Assembly (NCBI GenBank): GCA_963665785.1
Contig: OY762456.1
Span: 372,001 to 436,000, forward strand
Source: UBA7455 sp026713185
Lineage (GTDB): Bacteria > Pseudomonadota > Gammaproteobacteria > Pseudomonadales > Azotimanducaceae
Direction: 5' to 3'
DNA length: 64,000 nucleotides
Shown here: piece after piece, positions 45,567-54,291 of the stretch
How the letters are laid out: the number at the start of each line of letters is the position of its first letter
Numbering within the stretch: position 1 is the stretch's first letter
The notes under the pieces: model-generated
What the model was told of the DNA's origin: nothing
Databases searched by the model: none
The model's input: the letters and a program-made list of their open reading frames with translations, nothing else
Position numbers and translations under genes: made by a program

Positions 45567-46018
45567 GCATATTCAATATATGCACGGATAGAATTACAAT
45601 TCAGGCGTCGGCTGAGACGGTTTGGAATGTGCTGACGGATGTGGACCGGTATGGGGAGTGGAATACATTCACATCCCGGGCCAGCACTGACTTTCAAATT
45701 GGCTCGCCTGCCCATCTGCTGGTCAGAATGGGACCGGGTAAATTCAACATCACTGAAACAGTTTTCGAATTCGACAAACCGCGTCTGCTTGGCTGGAGCA
45801 AGGTTTTTGTTACACGTTGGTTATTGTTTGCCACGCGTGAGCAGATTCTGGAACCCGTTGGTGAGACGTGCTGTACATACCATAATGTGGATCGTCTGAG
45901 TGGCTTGCTGGCGCCGTTGGTGTGGTTGTGTTTCGGTGGCTACATGCGTCGCGGTTTCACCGATGTTGGTGTTGGATTAAAGTCCTTTGTGGAAACTGGA
46001 AATGCGGAATCCGGGTAA
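45563..46018 (+). CDS. SRPBCC (START/polyketide-cyclase-like) protein
   Basis: This protein of 151 residues starts at ATG 45563, overlapping the upstream stop. DRITIQASAETVWNVLTDVD, RYGEWNTFT and the C-terminal amphipathic helix (RRGFTDVGVGLKSFVE) fit the SRPBCC helix-grip fold, which holds a hydrophobic ligand in a central cavity. In this cluster it may bind or carry the lipophilic substrate. No catalytic residues can be assigned. The end overlaps the next gene by 17 bases. Confidence 0.75.
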   Translation: MSIFNICTDRITIQASAETVWNVLTDVDRYGEWNTFTSRASTDFQIGSPAHLLVRMGPGKFNITETVFEFDKPRLLGWSKVFVTRWLLFATREQILEPVGETCCTYHNVDRLSGLLAPLVWLCFGGYMRRGFTDVGVGLKSFVETGNAESG

Positions 46019-46796
46019 TTTCTCCGAGAAATACGGGCCCTGGGCGGTTGTTGCCGGTGGCTCGGAAGGATTGGGGGCAGCATTTGCCAAACAGCTTGCC
46101 GCGCGCGGCATGAATCTTTTGCTGTTGGCGCGGCGGGAAGAACTTCTACAGGAGACTGCAGGACGACTGGCTTCAGAGTACCCGGTGAAAATTCACACAT
46201 TGGTGCTGGACCTGGCGGATACAGCGTTGGACGAAATCATTCGCGAAGCAACTCGGGAACTGGAAGTTGGCGTGTTGATCTACAATGCCGCCTTTATTCC
46301 CATTGGCGCTTTCATAGACTCAGACCTCGACCTTCACCAGCAGGTGATTGATGTCAATGTGCGTGGTCCACTGATCCTGTTGCATGCCCTGCTCGGACCC
46401 ATGCGCGAACGCCAGCGCGGTGCGGTTGTCCTCATGTCGTCTATGGGAGGCATACAGGGCTTGCCTGGACTGTCAGTCTATTCAGCCACCAAGGCTTTTA
46501 ATACCATGTTTGCCGAAGGTCTGTGGTACGAGTTGCGGCAACAGGGCATCGATGTATTGGCATGTTGTGCCGGCGCCACTCGAACCCCGGCGTATTTCCG
46601 GTCTTTCGGCAAGGCCGTACCAGGAATGCTGGAGTCCGATGTAGTAGCACGCAAGACGCTGAGTGTTCTGGGTAAAGGTCCGCGAGTGGTTCCTGGATTT
46701 ATCAATCGTATCGTTGCATTTATCAATGGCCGTTTGCTTTCGCGCAAAGCAGCCATTCGACTGGTAGCGCGAACCACCTGGAGGAATGATGACTGA
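46002..46796 (+). CDS. Short-chain dehydrogenase, third in cluster
   Basis: This protein of 264 residues starts at ATG 46002. The motifs are VVAGGSEGLGAAFAKQLAAR, LIYNAAFIPIG, VLMSSMGGIQG and YSATKAFNTMF. It resembles the 17-beta-hydroxysteroid-dehydrogenase/oxoacyl-reductase branch of SDRs. It overlaps both neighbours, so it is translated as part of the run. The last residues TTWRNDD are followed within the same bases by a ribosome site and a possible small frame. Confidence 0.78.
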   Translation: MRNPGNFSEKYGPWAVVAGGSEGLGAAFAKQLAARGMNLLLLARREELLQETAGRLASEYPVKIHTLVLDLADTALDEIIREATRELEVGVLIYNAAFIPIGAFIDSDLDLHQQVIDVNVRGPLILLHALLGPMRERQRGAVVLMSSMGGIQGLPGLSVYSATKAFNTMFAEGLWYELRQQGIDVLACCAGATRTPAYFRSFGKAVPGMLESDVVARKTLSVLGKGPRVVPGFINRIVAFINGRLLSRKAAIRLVARTTWRNDD

Positions 46797-46929
46797 GCTA
46801 CTGATCCAAAAAGTATGGTCCGTTATGGGACAAGTATCGCAAACAAGTGCCGTGGCGCATTGTGCCACGAGTTTATTGATGGGTATGGTGGTTGATGCCA
46901 ATGAAAGACAGCCGAAACGAGCACAATGA
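46789..46929 (+). CDS. Possible 46-residue small protein
   Basis: ATG 46789 lies directly behind GGAGGA and overlaps the SDR stop. It opens a 46-residue frame (MTELLIQKVWSVMGQVSQTS...), with a short hydrophobic stretch TSLLMGMVV and a basic end. It overlaps the start of the Rieske gene by 35 bases. It could be a coupled small protein or only a leader that feeds ribosomes to the Rieske start. No family is recognised. Confidence 0.28.
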   Translation: MTELLIQKVWSVMGQVSQTSAVAHCATSLLMGMVVDANERQPKRAQ

Positions 46930-47926
46930 TCTGACCACGCTTTCTCCATTCCCGGAAGGGTGGTATTTCATCGCCTCAAGAAAGAAGATAGAGAAGAAGA
47001 AACTGGTTCAAAGAACCTGGATGGGCAAACAAGTTGTCGTCTGGTGTGACGAAGAGGATCACATCTGTGTGGCTGAGGCTATTTGTCCGCATTTGGGGTC
47101 CGAACTGGGACCAGAAGTCGGAGGCAGGGTGCGCGACGGTTGCCTCGTTTGTCCTTTTCACGGGTTCGAGTACGATGTCACCGGTCAATGTGTTGCAACG
47201 CCCTACGCACCCCCGCCCGGGTCCGCCAGACTCAAGGTATTCGAGACACGCGAAATTGTTGGAATAGTCTTTGCCTGGTGGGGTATGGGGGGACGGCCAC
47301 CACAATGGGACCTTCCGGAATTACCACCGGACGGAACTGACTGGAGCGGTTTGGAATTCCGGAGCATCCAGTTCCAGGGACATCCCCAGGAAACGTCCGA
47401 GAACTCTGTTGACCTTGGACATCTGCGCTATGTGCATGGCTATAGCAATGTGAACCAGATAGGGTCAGTGTCGGTAGATGGCGCCTACCTGAAGAGTTGC
47501 GTTGACTTCACGCGAAACCAGACCATCGCCGGGAAAAAGATCTACACATACAATGTTTCCACTGTCATCCACGTGTACGGGTTAGGCTGTTCATTCGTCG
47601 AAATTCACGAGCACTCTATCGACATGGATACGCGTCTGTGGGTACTCACAACTCCCATTGACGGCAAATGTGTTGAACTGGTGCTGGTCAGCCAGGTGCG
47701 GCAAGTACTGAAGCCGAAGCGGTGGATCATCGGCATGCGCTTCCTGCCGCTGAATCTGCGCACCAGGATCATAAACAAATTCATTATTGCATCCCAGATG
47801 CGGGACGTTTCACAGGATGTTGTAATCTGGAACCGAAAACAATATCTGCCTCATCCCCGTCTATGCAGCTCAGACGGGGAAATCAGACTCTTTCGACGTC
47901 ATTGCGAGCAATTCTATAATTTGTAA
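46895..47926 (+). CDS. Rieske non-heme iron oxygenase (KshA/DAF-36-like)
   Basis: This protein of 343 residues has the Rieske [2Fe-2S] ligands Cys64-Pro-His66 (AICPHLGSELGP) and Cys86-x-x-His89 (LVCPFHGFEYD). The catalytic iron site comes from ENSVDLGHLRYVHGY, with Asp173, His176 and His181. The spacing and PEGWYFIA start resemble steroid oxygenases of the KshA and DAF-36/Neverland cholesterol-desaturase group. Electrons would come from a ferredoxin reductase; the Fre-like protein at 53517 is not obviously its partner. It ends three bases from the convergent argH. A hydroxylation or desaturation of a sterol-like molecule is the best guess. Confidence 0.78.
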   Translation: MPMKDSRNEHNDLTTLSPFPEGWYFIASRKKIEKKKLVQRTWMGKQVVVWCDEEDHICVAEAICPHLGSELGPEVGGRVRDGCLVCPFHGFEYDVTGQCVATPYAPPPGSARLKVFETREIVGIVFAWWGMGGRPPQWDLPELPPDGTDWSGLEFRSIQFQGHPQETSENSVDLGHLRYVHGYSNVNQIGSVSVDGAYLKSCVDFTRNQTIAGKKIYTYNVSTVIHVYGLGCSFVEIHEHSIDMDTRLWVLTTPIDGKCVELVLVSQVRQVLKPKRWIIGMRFLPLNLRTRIINKFIIASQMRDVSQDVVIWNRKQYLPHPRLCSSDGEIRLFRRHCEQFYNL

Positions 47927-47928
47927 AT

Positions 47929-49314
47929 TTACCCCAATTTCCTGCGGGCTTCGGCAATTGCCTTTTGTACCTGCTCCGGGGCAGTACCGCCGGGATGGTT
48001 ACGGGCGTTAACGGAACCTTCGGGTGACAGGACTTCAAATACATCATCTGTGATCAGGCTGGACTGTTGTTGCAATTCCTGGATGGACAGATCAGTCAGT
48101 TCCATACCCAGCACGATGGCCCGGGAAACGAGGTTGCCGACTACTTCGTGTGCATCACGGAAGGGCAGTCCTTTCTGTACCAGGTAATCCGCCAGATCGG
48201 TCGCTGTTGAATGCCCCTTCACTGCCGCTGCCCGCATATTGTCTCTTTTTGGCGTCATCTCAGGAATCATGTCTGCAAAAGCGATAAGGCTCATCGTTAC
48301 CGTCTGCACGGTGTCGAATAAAGGTTCCTTGTCTTCCTGATTGTCTCTGTTGTAAGCCAGAGGTTGTCCCTTCATCAGTGTGAGTAACGCCGTGAGAGCG
48401 CCAAAAACACGCCCGGTTTTCCCTCGTACCAGTTCTGCAACATCCGGATTCTTTTTTTGCGGCATGATGGATGAACCGGTACAGAAGCGGTCAGGCAACT
48501 CAATGTAATCAAATTGTGCCGAGGACCAGAGTATGATTTCTTCTGCCCAGCGAGACAGGTGCATCATGATCAGGCTGGCCGCTGCCGTGAATTCGATGGC
48601 GAAGTCACGGTCACTGACAGCATCCAGCGAATTCATGGCTACCGTCTCAAAGCCAAGTAGATCAGCAGTCATTTTACGATCAATTGGATAACTGGTCCCG
48701 GCAAGGGCGGCGGCGCCCAGCGGCATTGAATTGACCCGACTGCGACAGTCAACCATCCGGGCGTGATCACGTTTGATCATTTCAAACCAGGCCAGGAGAT
48801 GATGACCGAATGTTACGGGTTGCGCCGTCTGTAAATGAGTCATACCAGGCAGAATCGTATCGACTTCACGCTCTGCAAGATCCAGCAGACCAGTCTCCAG
48901 TCTGCGAAGCAGGAGGCATATTTCATCAATTCTATCCCTGAGATAAAGACGTATATCAGTAGCAACCTGATCGTTTCTCGAGCGGCCGGTATGCAGTTTT
49001 TTGCCGGTATTTCCAATCATGTCGGTCAGCGCTTTTTCAATGTTCATATGAACATCCTCAAGTGCGATTGACCATTTAAACCTGTCGGCGGCAATGGAAT
49101 CCTGTATCTGTGAAAGACCTGTCGTGATTTGCGCCAGCTCATCTGCAGTCAGAACACCAATGTGCTGTAACATTGTGGCGTGCGCGATTGATCCCTGAAT
49201 ATCGTACCTGGCCAGTTGTTTGTCGAAATCTACGGACGCGGTAAACGCCTCTACAAAAGCGTCTGTAGCTTCGTTAAATCGGCCGTCCCAGAGTTTTGTA
49301 TTCTTGTCTTTCAT
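47929..49314 (-). CDS. argH: Argininosuccinate lyase
   Basis: This protein of 461 residues is the usual length. It has the superfamily signature GSSIMPQKKNPD, the TGRSRNDQVATDIRLYLRD segment and THLQTAQPVTFGHHLLAWFE. It splits argininosuccinate to arginine and fumarate as a homotetramer in the cytoplasm. It is divergent from hemC, an arrangement common in gammaproteobacteria. The 186-base gap (49315-49500) must hold both promoters. Confidence 0.95.
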   Translation of the reverse strand: MKDKNTKLWDGRFNEATDAFVEAFTASVDFDKQLARYDIQGSIAHATMLQHIGVLTADELAQITTGLSQIQDSIAADRFKWSIALEDVHMNIEKALTDMIGNTGKKLHTGRSRNDQVATDIRLYLRDRIDEICLLLRRLETGLLDLAEREVDTILPGMTHLQTAQPVTFGHHLLAWFEMIKRDHARMVDCRSRVNSMPLGAAALAGTSYPIDRKMTADLLGFETVAMNSLDAVSDRDFAIEFTAAASLIMMHLSRWAEEIILWSSAQFDYIELPDRFCTGSSIMPQKKNPDVAELVRGKTGRVFGALTALLTLMKGQPLAYNRDNQEDKEPLFDTVQTVTMSLIAFADMIPEMTPKRDNMRAAAVKGHSTATDLADYLVQKGLPFRDAHEVVGNLVSRAIVLGMELTDLSIQELQQQSSLITDDVFEVLSPEGSVNARNHPGGTAPEQVQKAIAEARRKLG

Positions 49315-49500
49315 GATTCATCCGCCTGCTAGTGAATCAGGGATAACTATCAGCCACCATGTGATTACATAGTGAAACCTGAATAATTACAACAGGGAAA
49401 ATCGAAAGACTGTAGAGAATCCCGGGGATGTGATGATACGGATTGTGCTAATCTCGGAATCTGAAAACAGCTACGGTGTCGGGATCACCCGAAGATGTAA

Positions 49501-50427
49501 ATGACTGATACTCTGCGAATTGCGACCCGTCGAAGTACACTGGCAATGTGGCAGGCTGGCTTCGTCAGAAATGCTCTGCTGTCTGCCCATCCCGGTCTTC
49601 GGATAGAGATATCAGGTTTTACAACGGAAGGCGACAGAAACAAGCACTCACCCCTTCGTCAGATAGGAGGCAAGGGTCTCTTTGTGAAAGAGCTGGAAGA
49701 GGCATTGCTTACCGGGAAAGCCGATATCGCTGTGCATTCCATGAAAGATGTTCCTGGTGAATTGCCCGCGGGTTTGATTATTGGCGCAATCTGTGAGCGG
49801 GAGGACCCCCGCGACGCACTGATTTCAAACGACGGATGTGGGCTTCTGGACTTGCCTGACAGGTCAATCATTGGCACGTCCAGTCTGCGACGCAGGTTTC
49901 AGCTTGCAGAACACTTGCCGGCTTTGGATTACCGTGATCTCAGAGGTAATGTCGATACCCGACTGCAGAAGCTGGATGCCGGCGAGTATGACGGGATCAT
50001 CCTGGCGGCAGCAGGTTTACGCCGTCTGGGCCTTGCGCAGCGGATTACTGAACTGATTGATGTAAGGCAATGCCTGCCGGCGGCTGGACAGGGTGCACTG
50101 GGCATTGAATGCAGGGATGGCGATTCAACAACAATGTCTTTAATTAATGTGCTGAATCATTCTGAATCGGTCCAGTGTGTCAATTGTGAACGGGCTGTGA
50201 CCGTTACTCTGGAAGCGACATGTAACCTGCCAATAGCGGCTTTTGCAGAAATCGATGGTGATCAGATCTCGTTACAGACCTTTGTGAGTGACAACACTGG
50301 AGATCGCATTATAAGGCAATCCGGAGCTGGACCGAGAAAAGATTCCCTGGCGATGGCGCGTATCATCGCCGGGAACCTGCTTGCAGACGGCGCCGCGGAT
50401 ATCATCAGGAAAGCCGGCCAGTTATGA
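49501..50427 (+). CDS. hemC: Porphobilinogen deaminase (hydroxymethylbilane synthase)
   Basis: This protein of 308 residues shows ATRRSTLAMWQAGFVR, VHSMKDVPGELP, GTSSLRRRFQL and YRDLRGNVDTRLQKLD. Cys241 in LEATCNLPIAAFAE carries the dipyrromethane cofactor. The enzyme joins four porphobilinogens to hydroxymethylbilane. Its stop overlaps hemD by four bases; hemC-hemD-hemX-hemY form one operon. Confidence 0.96.
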   Translation: MTDTLRIATRRSTLAMWQAGFVRNALLSAHPGLRIEISGFTTEGDRNKHSPLRQIGGKGLFVKELEEALLTGKADIAVHSMKDVPGELPAGLIIGAICEREDPRDALISNDGCGLLDLPDRSIIGTSSLRRRFQLAEHLPALDYRDLRGNVDTRLQKLDAGEYDGIILAAAGLRRLGLAQRITELIDVRQCLPAAGQGALGIECRDGDSTTMSLINVLNHSESVQCVNCERAVTVTLEATCNLPIAAFAEIDGDQISLQTFVSDNTGDRIIRQSGAGPRKDSLAMARIIAGNLLADGAADIIRKAGQL

Positions 50428-51158
50428 ATATCCAGACTGGTATACTGCTTACCAGACCCGAGGGTTACAATGGTCCTCTGACTGATAAACTGAGGCAGGC
50501 AGGGTACCGGGTGCTGGAGAGACCTTTTCTGACCATTCACCCCCTTGATGAAAATGAGAAAATACGTCGCTGTGTGATGAATCTGGACCGCTATGACGTT
50601 GTCGTTTTTGTGAGTCGGACCGCTGTCACTTATGGGATGCCTCATCTCTTGCGGAGCTGGCCCCAGTGGCCCAGTCAATTGTTGTGGTACGCCGCGGGGG
50701 CTCAGACAGCCAGAGAACTGCGTGCTTTTGATATCAATGCCGCCTACCCGGAAACGGCTGGCAGTGATGGATTAATCAAGTTCCGGAATTGGCAGGATGT
50801 GGAAAGGGTGCTGATTGTCCGGGGAAAGGGTGGTTTGGAAATACTGCGGCAGTCACTTGAGGCTGGAGGTGTTAATGTTGATTATCTGGAAGTCTATGCC
50901 CGGGGCACACAACATTGGCCGGACCTGAAACAGGATATTAAACAGGGAGATATCATCGTCATTACTTCAGGGGAGGCTATTGAACCGTTATGCCGGTCCC
51001 TGGGTCCGGGAAAGCTTGCTGAAGTGACAATTGTGGCGCCATCGGAGAGAGTCAGAAAACTTGCAACATGCAGAGGTTTGCAGAACACTGTTGTAACACC
51101 AAGCCTGAACGATGCTGGTTTAATGGAAACGATAAACGGGATAATCTCCCGCGGGTAA
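50424..51158 (+). CDS. hemD: Uroporphyrinogen-III synthase
   Basis: This protein of 244 residues begins GILLTRPEGYNGPLTDKL, and FVSRTAVTYGMPHLL and ITSGEAIEPLCRSLG mark the two alpha/beta lobes of HemD. The family is poorly conserved, so the position directly after hemC is strong support. It closes and inverts ring D of hydroxymethylbilane. Confidence 0.92.
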   Translation: MNIQTGILLTRPEGYNGPLTDKLRQAGYRVLERPFLTIHPLDENEKIRRCVMNLDRYDVVVFVSRTAVTYGMPHLLRSWPQWPSQLLWYAAGAQTARELRAFDINAAYPETAGSDGLIKFRNWQDVERVLIVRGKGGLEILRQSLEAGGVNVDYLEVYARGTQHWPDLKQDIKQGDIIVITSGEAIEPLCRSLGPGKLAEVTIVAPSERVRKLATCRGLQNTVVTPSLNDAGLMETINGIISRG

Positions 51159-51185
51159 ATGTGAATATCTTCTAAAAAGGCTGAT

Positions 51186-52370
51186 ATGGCAGACAAAGAA
51201 GTTAAAGAAAGTGACATCCAGCAGAATGAAGTGTTCGCCCGGTTAGAAGCGGAGAAAGACGACACAGTGAAAAAGCAGCCTCCGCCACCACCTTCGTCAC
51301 CACCACCCCGCACCAGATCGAGATCTTCCGGCCTGTTTACACTCCTGCTCTCACTGATTGCCACAGGGCTGGGGGGATACGCTGTTTATACACAGTTTCA
51401 GCAGCAGAGAACGGGCGTGGACGAGACCCTCAGACTTTCTGGCAATCTTGATCAGTTACGCCTGCAGGTAGAGCAGGGAATCAGTCAGGCCGCTGCTGTT
51501 GAACAGCAACTGGATGTTATCCGGGAAGCACAGAACAGTCGGATACAGGAAATTGAATCGGCCCTTGCCAGTGCTCAGGAACAAATCAATGCCAGTCGAA
51601 CAACCACTGGTCGCGACTGGCTGCTGGCAGAAGTCGAATATCTGTTACGTATGGCAAACCAGAGAATTCTCATGGACCGTGATCCTGCCGGGGCTGTGAG
51701 CCTGCTGCATTCTTCGGATAGAATTCTTGCCAACGCAGAAGATTTGACTGCACATGGGTTACGTGCCGCCATAGCACTTGATATCGCTGGATTGCAGGCC
51801 GCGGGAGATCTTGATGTCGAGGGAATTTATCTTCGCATCGGCGCCCAGATCAATCTGGTTGATGATCTTGTTCGACCAGTTCCACAATATTCACCAGAGA
51901 TGACAGATGCTGCGTCTACAGATGAAACCGGCATCGAAGATGACGGCCTGACGGGAATGGCATCTCAATTTGGCCAGACATTGTTCAAACTCGTAGACTT
52001 CCGCCGGAATATTCCAGAGGTCATGCCGATATTACCACCGGAAGAAGAATACTACTTACGACAGAATTTGATTCTCAAATTGCAGATGGCACAACTGGCG
52101 TTGCTGAGAGAAAAACAACAGGTATTTCAAAGTAATATTGCAGAGGCAGTCGACTGGCTGGATCGATATTTTAAAGACAGCGACAGGTTAACGATTGCCA
52201 TGCGTCAATCACTGGAGGAATTACGTTCGGTAGAAGTGTTGCGGATATTACCGGACGTTTCGCGGTCACTGCGCGAAGTGCGTCAATTACTGTCTGACTT
52301 CCACAGACAGGAAGCTGCGGGCAAGACTGACATCCAGGGTGAAGATACCCGGGACAACCGGACTGAATAA
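51186..52370 (+). CDS. hemX: HemX-family membrane protein
   Basis: This protein of 394 residues has an acidic cytoplasmic start, a proline run (KKQPPPPPSSPPPRTRSRSS), one membrane helix (SGLFTLLLSLIATGLGGYAV) and then a long periplasmic coiled coil rich in Gln. YLLRMANQRILMDRDPAGAV is the family core motif. The gene is fused to uroporphyrinogen methyltransferase-like annotations in databases, but this protein has no SAM-binding domain. Its role in the heme operon is unproven. Its stop shares a base with hemY's start. Confidence 0.88.
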   Translation: MADKEVKESDIQQNEVFARLEAEKDDTVKKQPPPPPSSPPPRTRSRSSGLFTLLLSLIATGLGGYAVYTQFQQQRTGVDETLRLSGNLDQLRLQVEQGISQAAAVEQQLDVIREAQNSRIQEIESALASAQEQINASRTTTGRDWLLAEVEYLLRMANQRILMDRDPAGAVSLLHSSDRILANAEDLTAHGLRAAIALDIAGLQAAGDLDVEGIYLRIGAQINLVDDLVRPVPQYSPEMTDAASTDETGIEDDGLTGMASQFGQTLFKLVDFRRNIPEVMPILPPEEEYYLRQNLILKLQMAQLALLREKQQVFQSNIAEAVDWLDRYFKDSDRLTIAMRQSLEELRSVEVLRILPDVSRSLREVRQLLSDFHRQEAAGKTDIQGEDTRDNRTE

Positions 52371-53509
52371 TGAAACGTTCTCTGGTACTTCTGCTTCTGG
52401 TCATCGTTTTTGCAGGATGGATGGGAACCTTGATTGCAAGGGACCCGGGTTATGTCCTGATTGCTTACGGTGAATACAGCCTTCAGACGAGCCTTTGGAT
52501 TTTACCGTTGCTGTTAATCATATTTATCGTTGCTGTCAGTTTACTTGTGCGTGCGGCGAAATGGTTCCTGACAGGGTCGAGCAGCTTCAAACACTGGCGC
52601 GAAGAAAGAAAAACCAGGCGGTCGCATGATCTGACCACAAAGGGAATGTCTTTACTGGCTGTCGGAGACTACTCAAGAGCCGAAAAGTATCTGCTCAGCG
52701 GCGCTCAAAACCATGAAAACCCGGGTGCAAATTATCTGGCCGCGGCCCGCGCGGCAGATGCACAGGCGAATGGTGAACAACGGGAGTCTCTACTCCGACT
52801 GGCCGTAGAAGCAGATCGCACGCTTGCCGATGCGGCCTCCATCAGCACGGCAGAGATGGCTTTGCAACGGGGTGACTGGCAACGATGTCTGTCCGCCCTG
52901 GAGGACGTAAAAGACAATGACCTTGTTTTGAATTTAAAACGGAAAGCACTGCTGGAACTTCAGGATTGGAAGTCTCTGGCAGATCTGATGCCTGCACTTC
53001 GGCGTACTGGCGCCGACCTCTCGGGTTTTGAAAAACAGGTAGCGATGACACGGTTGACGGCATTGGAAATAACTGATGCTGAACGAGTCCGTATCTTCAG
53101 GAAACTGCCTGAGGAAATAAAACTGGATGCTCAGGTAGTCATTGCCTGTGTGCAGTCGATTCAGGATGAGTCTGTTGCCGAGGAGCTGTTGCGCAGGAGT
53201 ATCAGGCGTCAATGGCAGCCGTCACTGGTGCTTGCGTACGGGATGCTGGGTTCGGTCACGCTGGACCGGCGAATCAGACAGGCTGAATCCTGGGCAAGAA
53301 AACATGTTGATGCTGATTTGTACCTGACGCTGGCAAGGATGTATCGATTGAAAGAAGATTTCGAAAAAGCCATGGAGTACTGCCGTAAGAGCATTGATCT
53401 TGCACCTGATTCAGGTGCTCACGAATTAATGGGTACCATGCTTGCGGATCATGGTGATTATGCCGGCAGTACCGATCACCTGAAACGTGCCCTGATGCGT
53501 CCGTCCTGA
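52370..53509 (+). CDS. hemY: HemY-family TPR membrane protein
   Basis: This protein of 379 residues has two N-terminal membrane helices (LVLLLLVIVFAGWMGTLIA and WILPLLLIIFIVAVSLLVRA), followed by cytoplasmic tetratricopeptide-like helices (DYSRAEKYLLSGAQN, ADLYLTLARMYRLKEDFEKA, DSGAHELMGTMLADHGDYAG). It is the proteobacterial HemY of the hemCDXY operon and is distinct from the Bacillus protoporphyrinogen oxidase of the same name. It ends seven bases from the convergent flavin-reductase gene. Confidence 0.9.
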   Translation: MKRSLVLLLLVIVFAGWMGTLIARDPGYVLIAYGEYSLQTSLWILPLLLIIFIVAVSLLVRAAKWFLTGSSSFKHWREERKTRRSHDLTTKGMSLLAVGDYSRAEKYLLSGAQNHENPGANYLAAARAADAQANGEQRESLLRLAVEADRTLADAASISTAEMALQRGDWQRCLSALEDVKDNDLVLNLKRKALLELQDWKSLADLMPALRRTGADLSGFEKQVAMTRLTALEITDAERVRIFRKLPEEIKLDAQVVIACVQSIQDESVAEELLRRSIRRQWQPSLVLAYGMLGSVTLDRRIRQAESWARKHVDADLYLTLARMYRLKEDFEKAMEYCRKSIDLAPDSGAHELMGTMLADHGDYAGSTDHLKRALMRPS

Positions 53510-53516
53510 TCAGTCC

Positions 53517-54233
53517 TTATTCCTGGCGTGGTGAATAGGTAAAAACATCTGAAAACATGTTCTGTTCTGGCATTCCATGGTCGACAAAGGCGTCAAAGTT
53601 CGCATAAACCATGCCGGGGCCCCCGCTGATATACACGATCAGATCTGTCAGATCGTCAAAATCCTCCAGCACGGCTTCGCCAACAAGTCCAGTACGACCG
53701 GACCAGTCTGGAGAAGTCTCTGGTTCACTGACAACTGGAATATAGTGGAGATTAGGGAAAGACTGTTCCCAACCTCTGCACAGGTCATTGAGATAAAGGT
53801 CTTTGGCGGCAAGTACCCCCCAATACAGAAAAACCGGCATTTTGTGACCCAGATGAACCAGATACTCAAATATGCTCTTCATCTGGGTAATACCCGTACT
53901 TGCTGCCAGCAGGACAAGAGTCTGGTCCGGTGTCGATTCGATAAAACAGTCGCCCAGGGGTATTTCCACCTCAATGCTGTCCGCCGTATCCAGAAACTTT
54001 TCTATGACATTGGAGTCCTCAGAATCCGGTGTTGGTTTGACATGAAGTTCGATGGTACCGGTGATATGAGGTGAATTGGCAATGGAAAAGGGAAAATTCT
54101 TTTGTGGGAGAACCATTTCCAGATATTGCCCCGCCTTGAAACCGGTAAATTCATCCTCCGGAACTGACAGCAGCAGACGCCGGATATCCGGTTTGTAGAG
54201 TTCGACTGATAAAATTGGGCAGTTGATTCGCAT
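53517..54233 (-). CDS. FNR-family NAD(P)H-flavin reductase
   Basis: This protein of 238 residues has the FAD-binding stretch FPFSIANSP (Arg of the usual RxYS is replaced by Phe-Pro-Phe) and the nucleotide-binding ILGTGITQ-like AASTGITQMKSIFEYL. The C-terminal YISGGPGMVYANFDAFVDHG is typical of Fre/LuxG-type flavin reductases. It lies just after rho on the same strand, close to the rho-ubiD-fre neighbourhood of pseudomonads, with ubiD absent. It likely supplies reduced flavin, for example to a UbiD/UbiX pathway or to a flavin-dependent oxidase. Confidence 0.75.
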   Translation of the reverse strand: MRINCPILSVELYKPDIRRLLLSVPEDEFTGFKAGQYLEMVLPQKNFPFSIANSPHITGTIELHVKPTPDSEDSNVIEKFLDTADSIEVEIPLGDCFIESTPDQTLVLLAASTGITQMKSIFEYLVHLGHKMPVFLYWGVLAAKDLYLNDLCRGWEQSFPNLHYIPVVSEPETSPDWSGRTGLVGEAVLEDFDDLTDLIVYISGGPGMVYANFDAFVDHGMPEQNMFSDVFTYSPRQE

Positions 54234-54291
54234 CAATGACTACTGCGATCTGGATTACGGTTTCAGAAAAATTTTTCTGTTTCCGGGTTGA

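Noticed and set aside
51186..52370. Uroporphyrinogen-III C-methyltransferase activity for the HemX protein
   Set aside because: The protein has only a proline-rich start, one membrane helix and a coiled coil; no SAM-binding domain is present.
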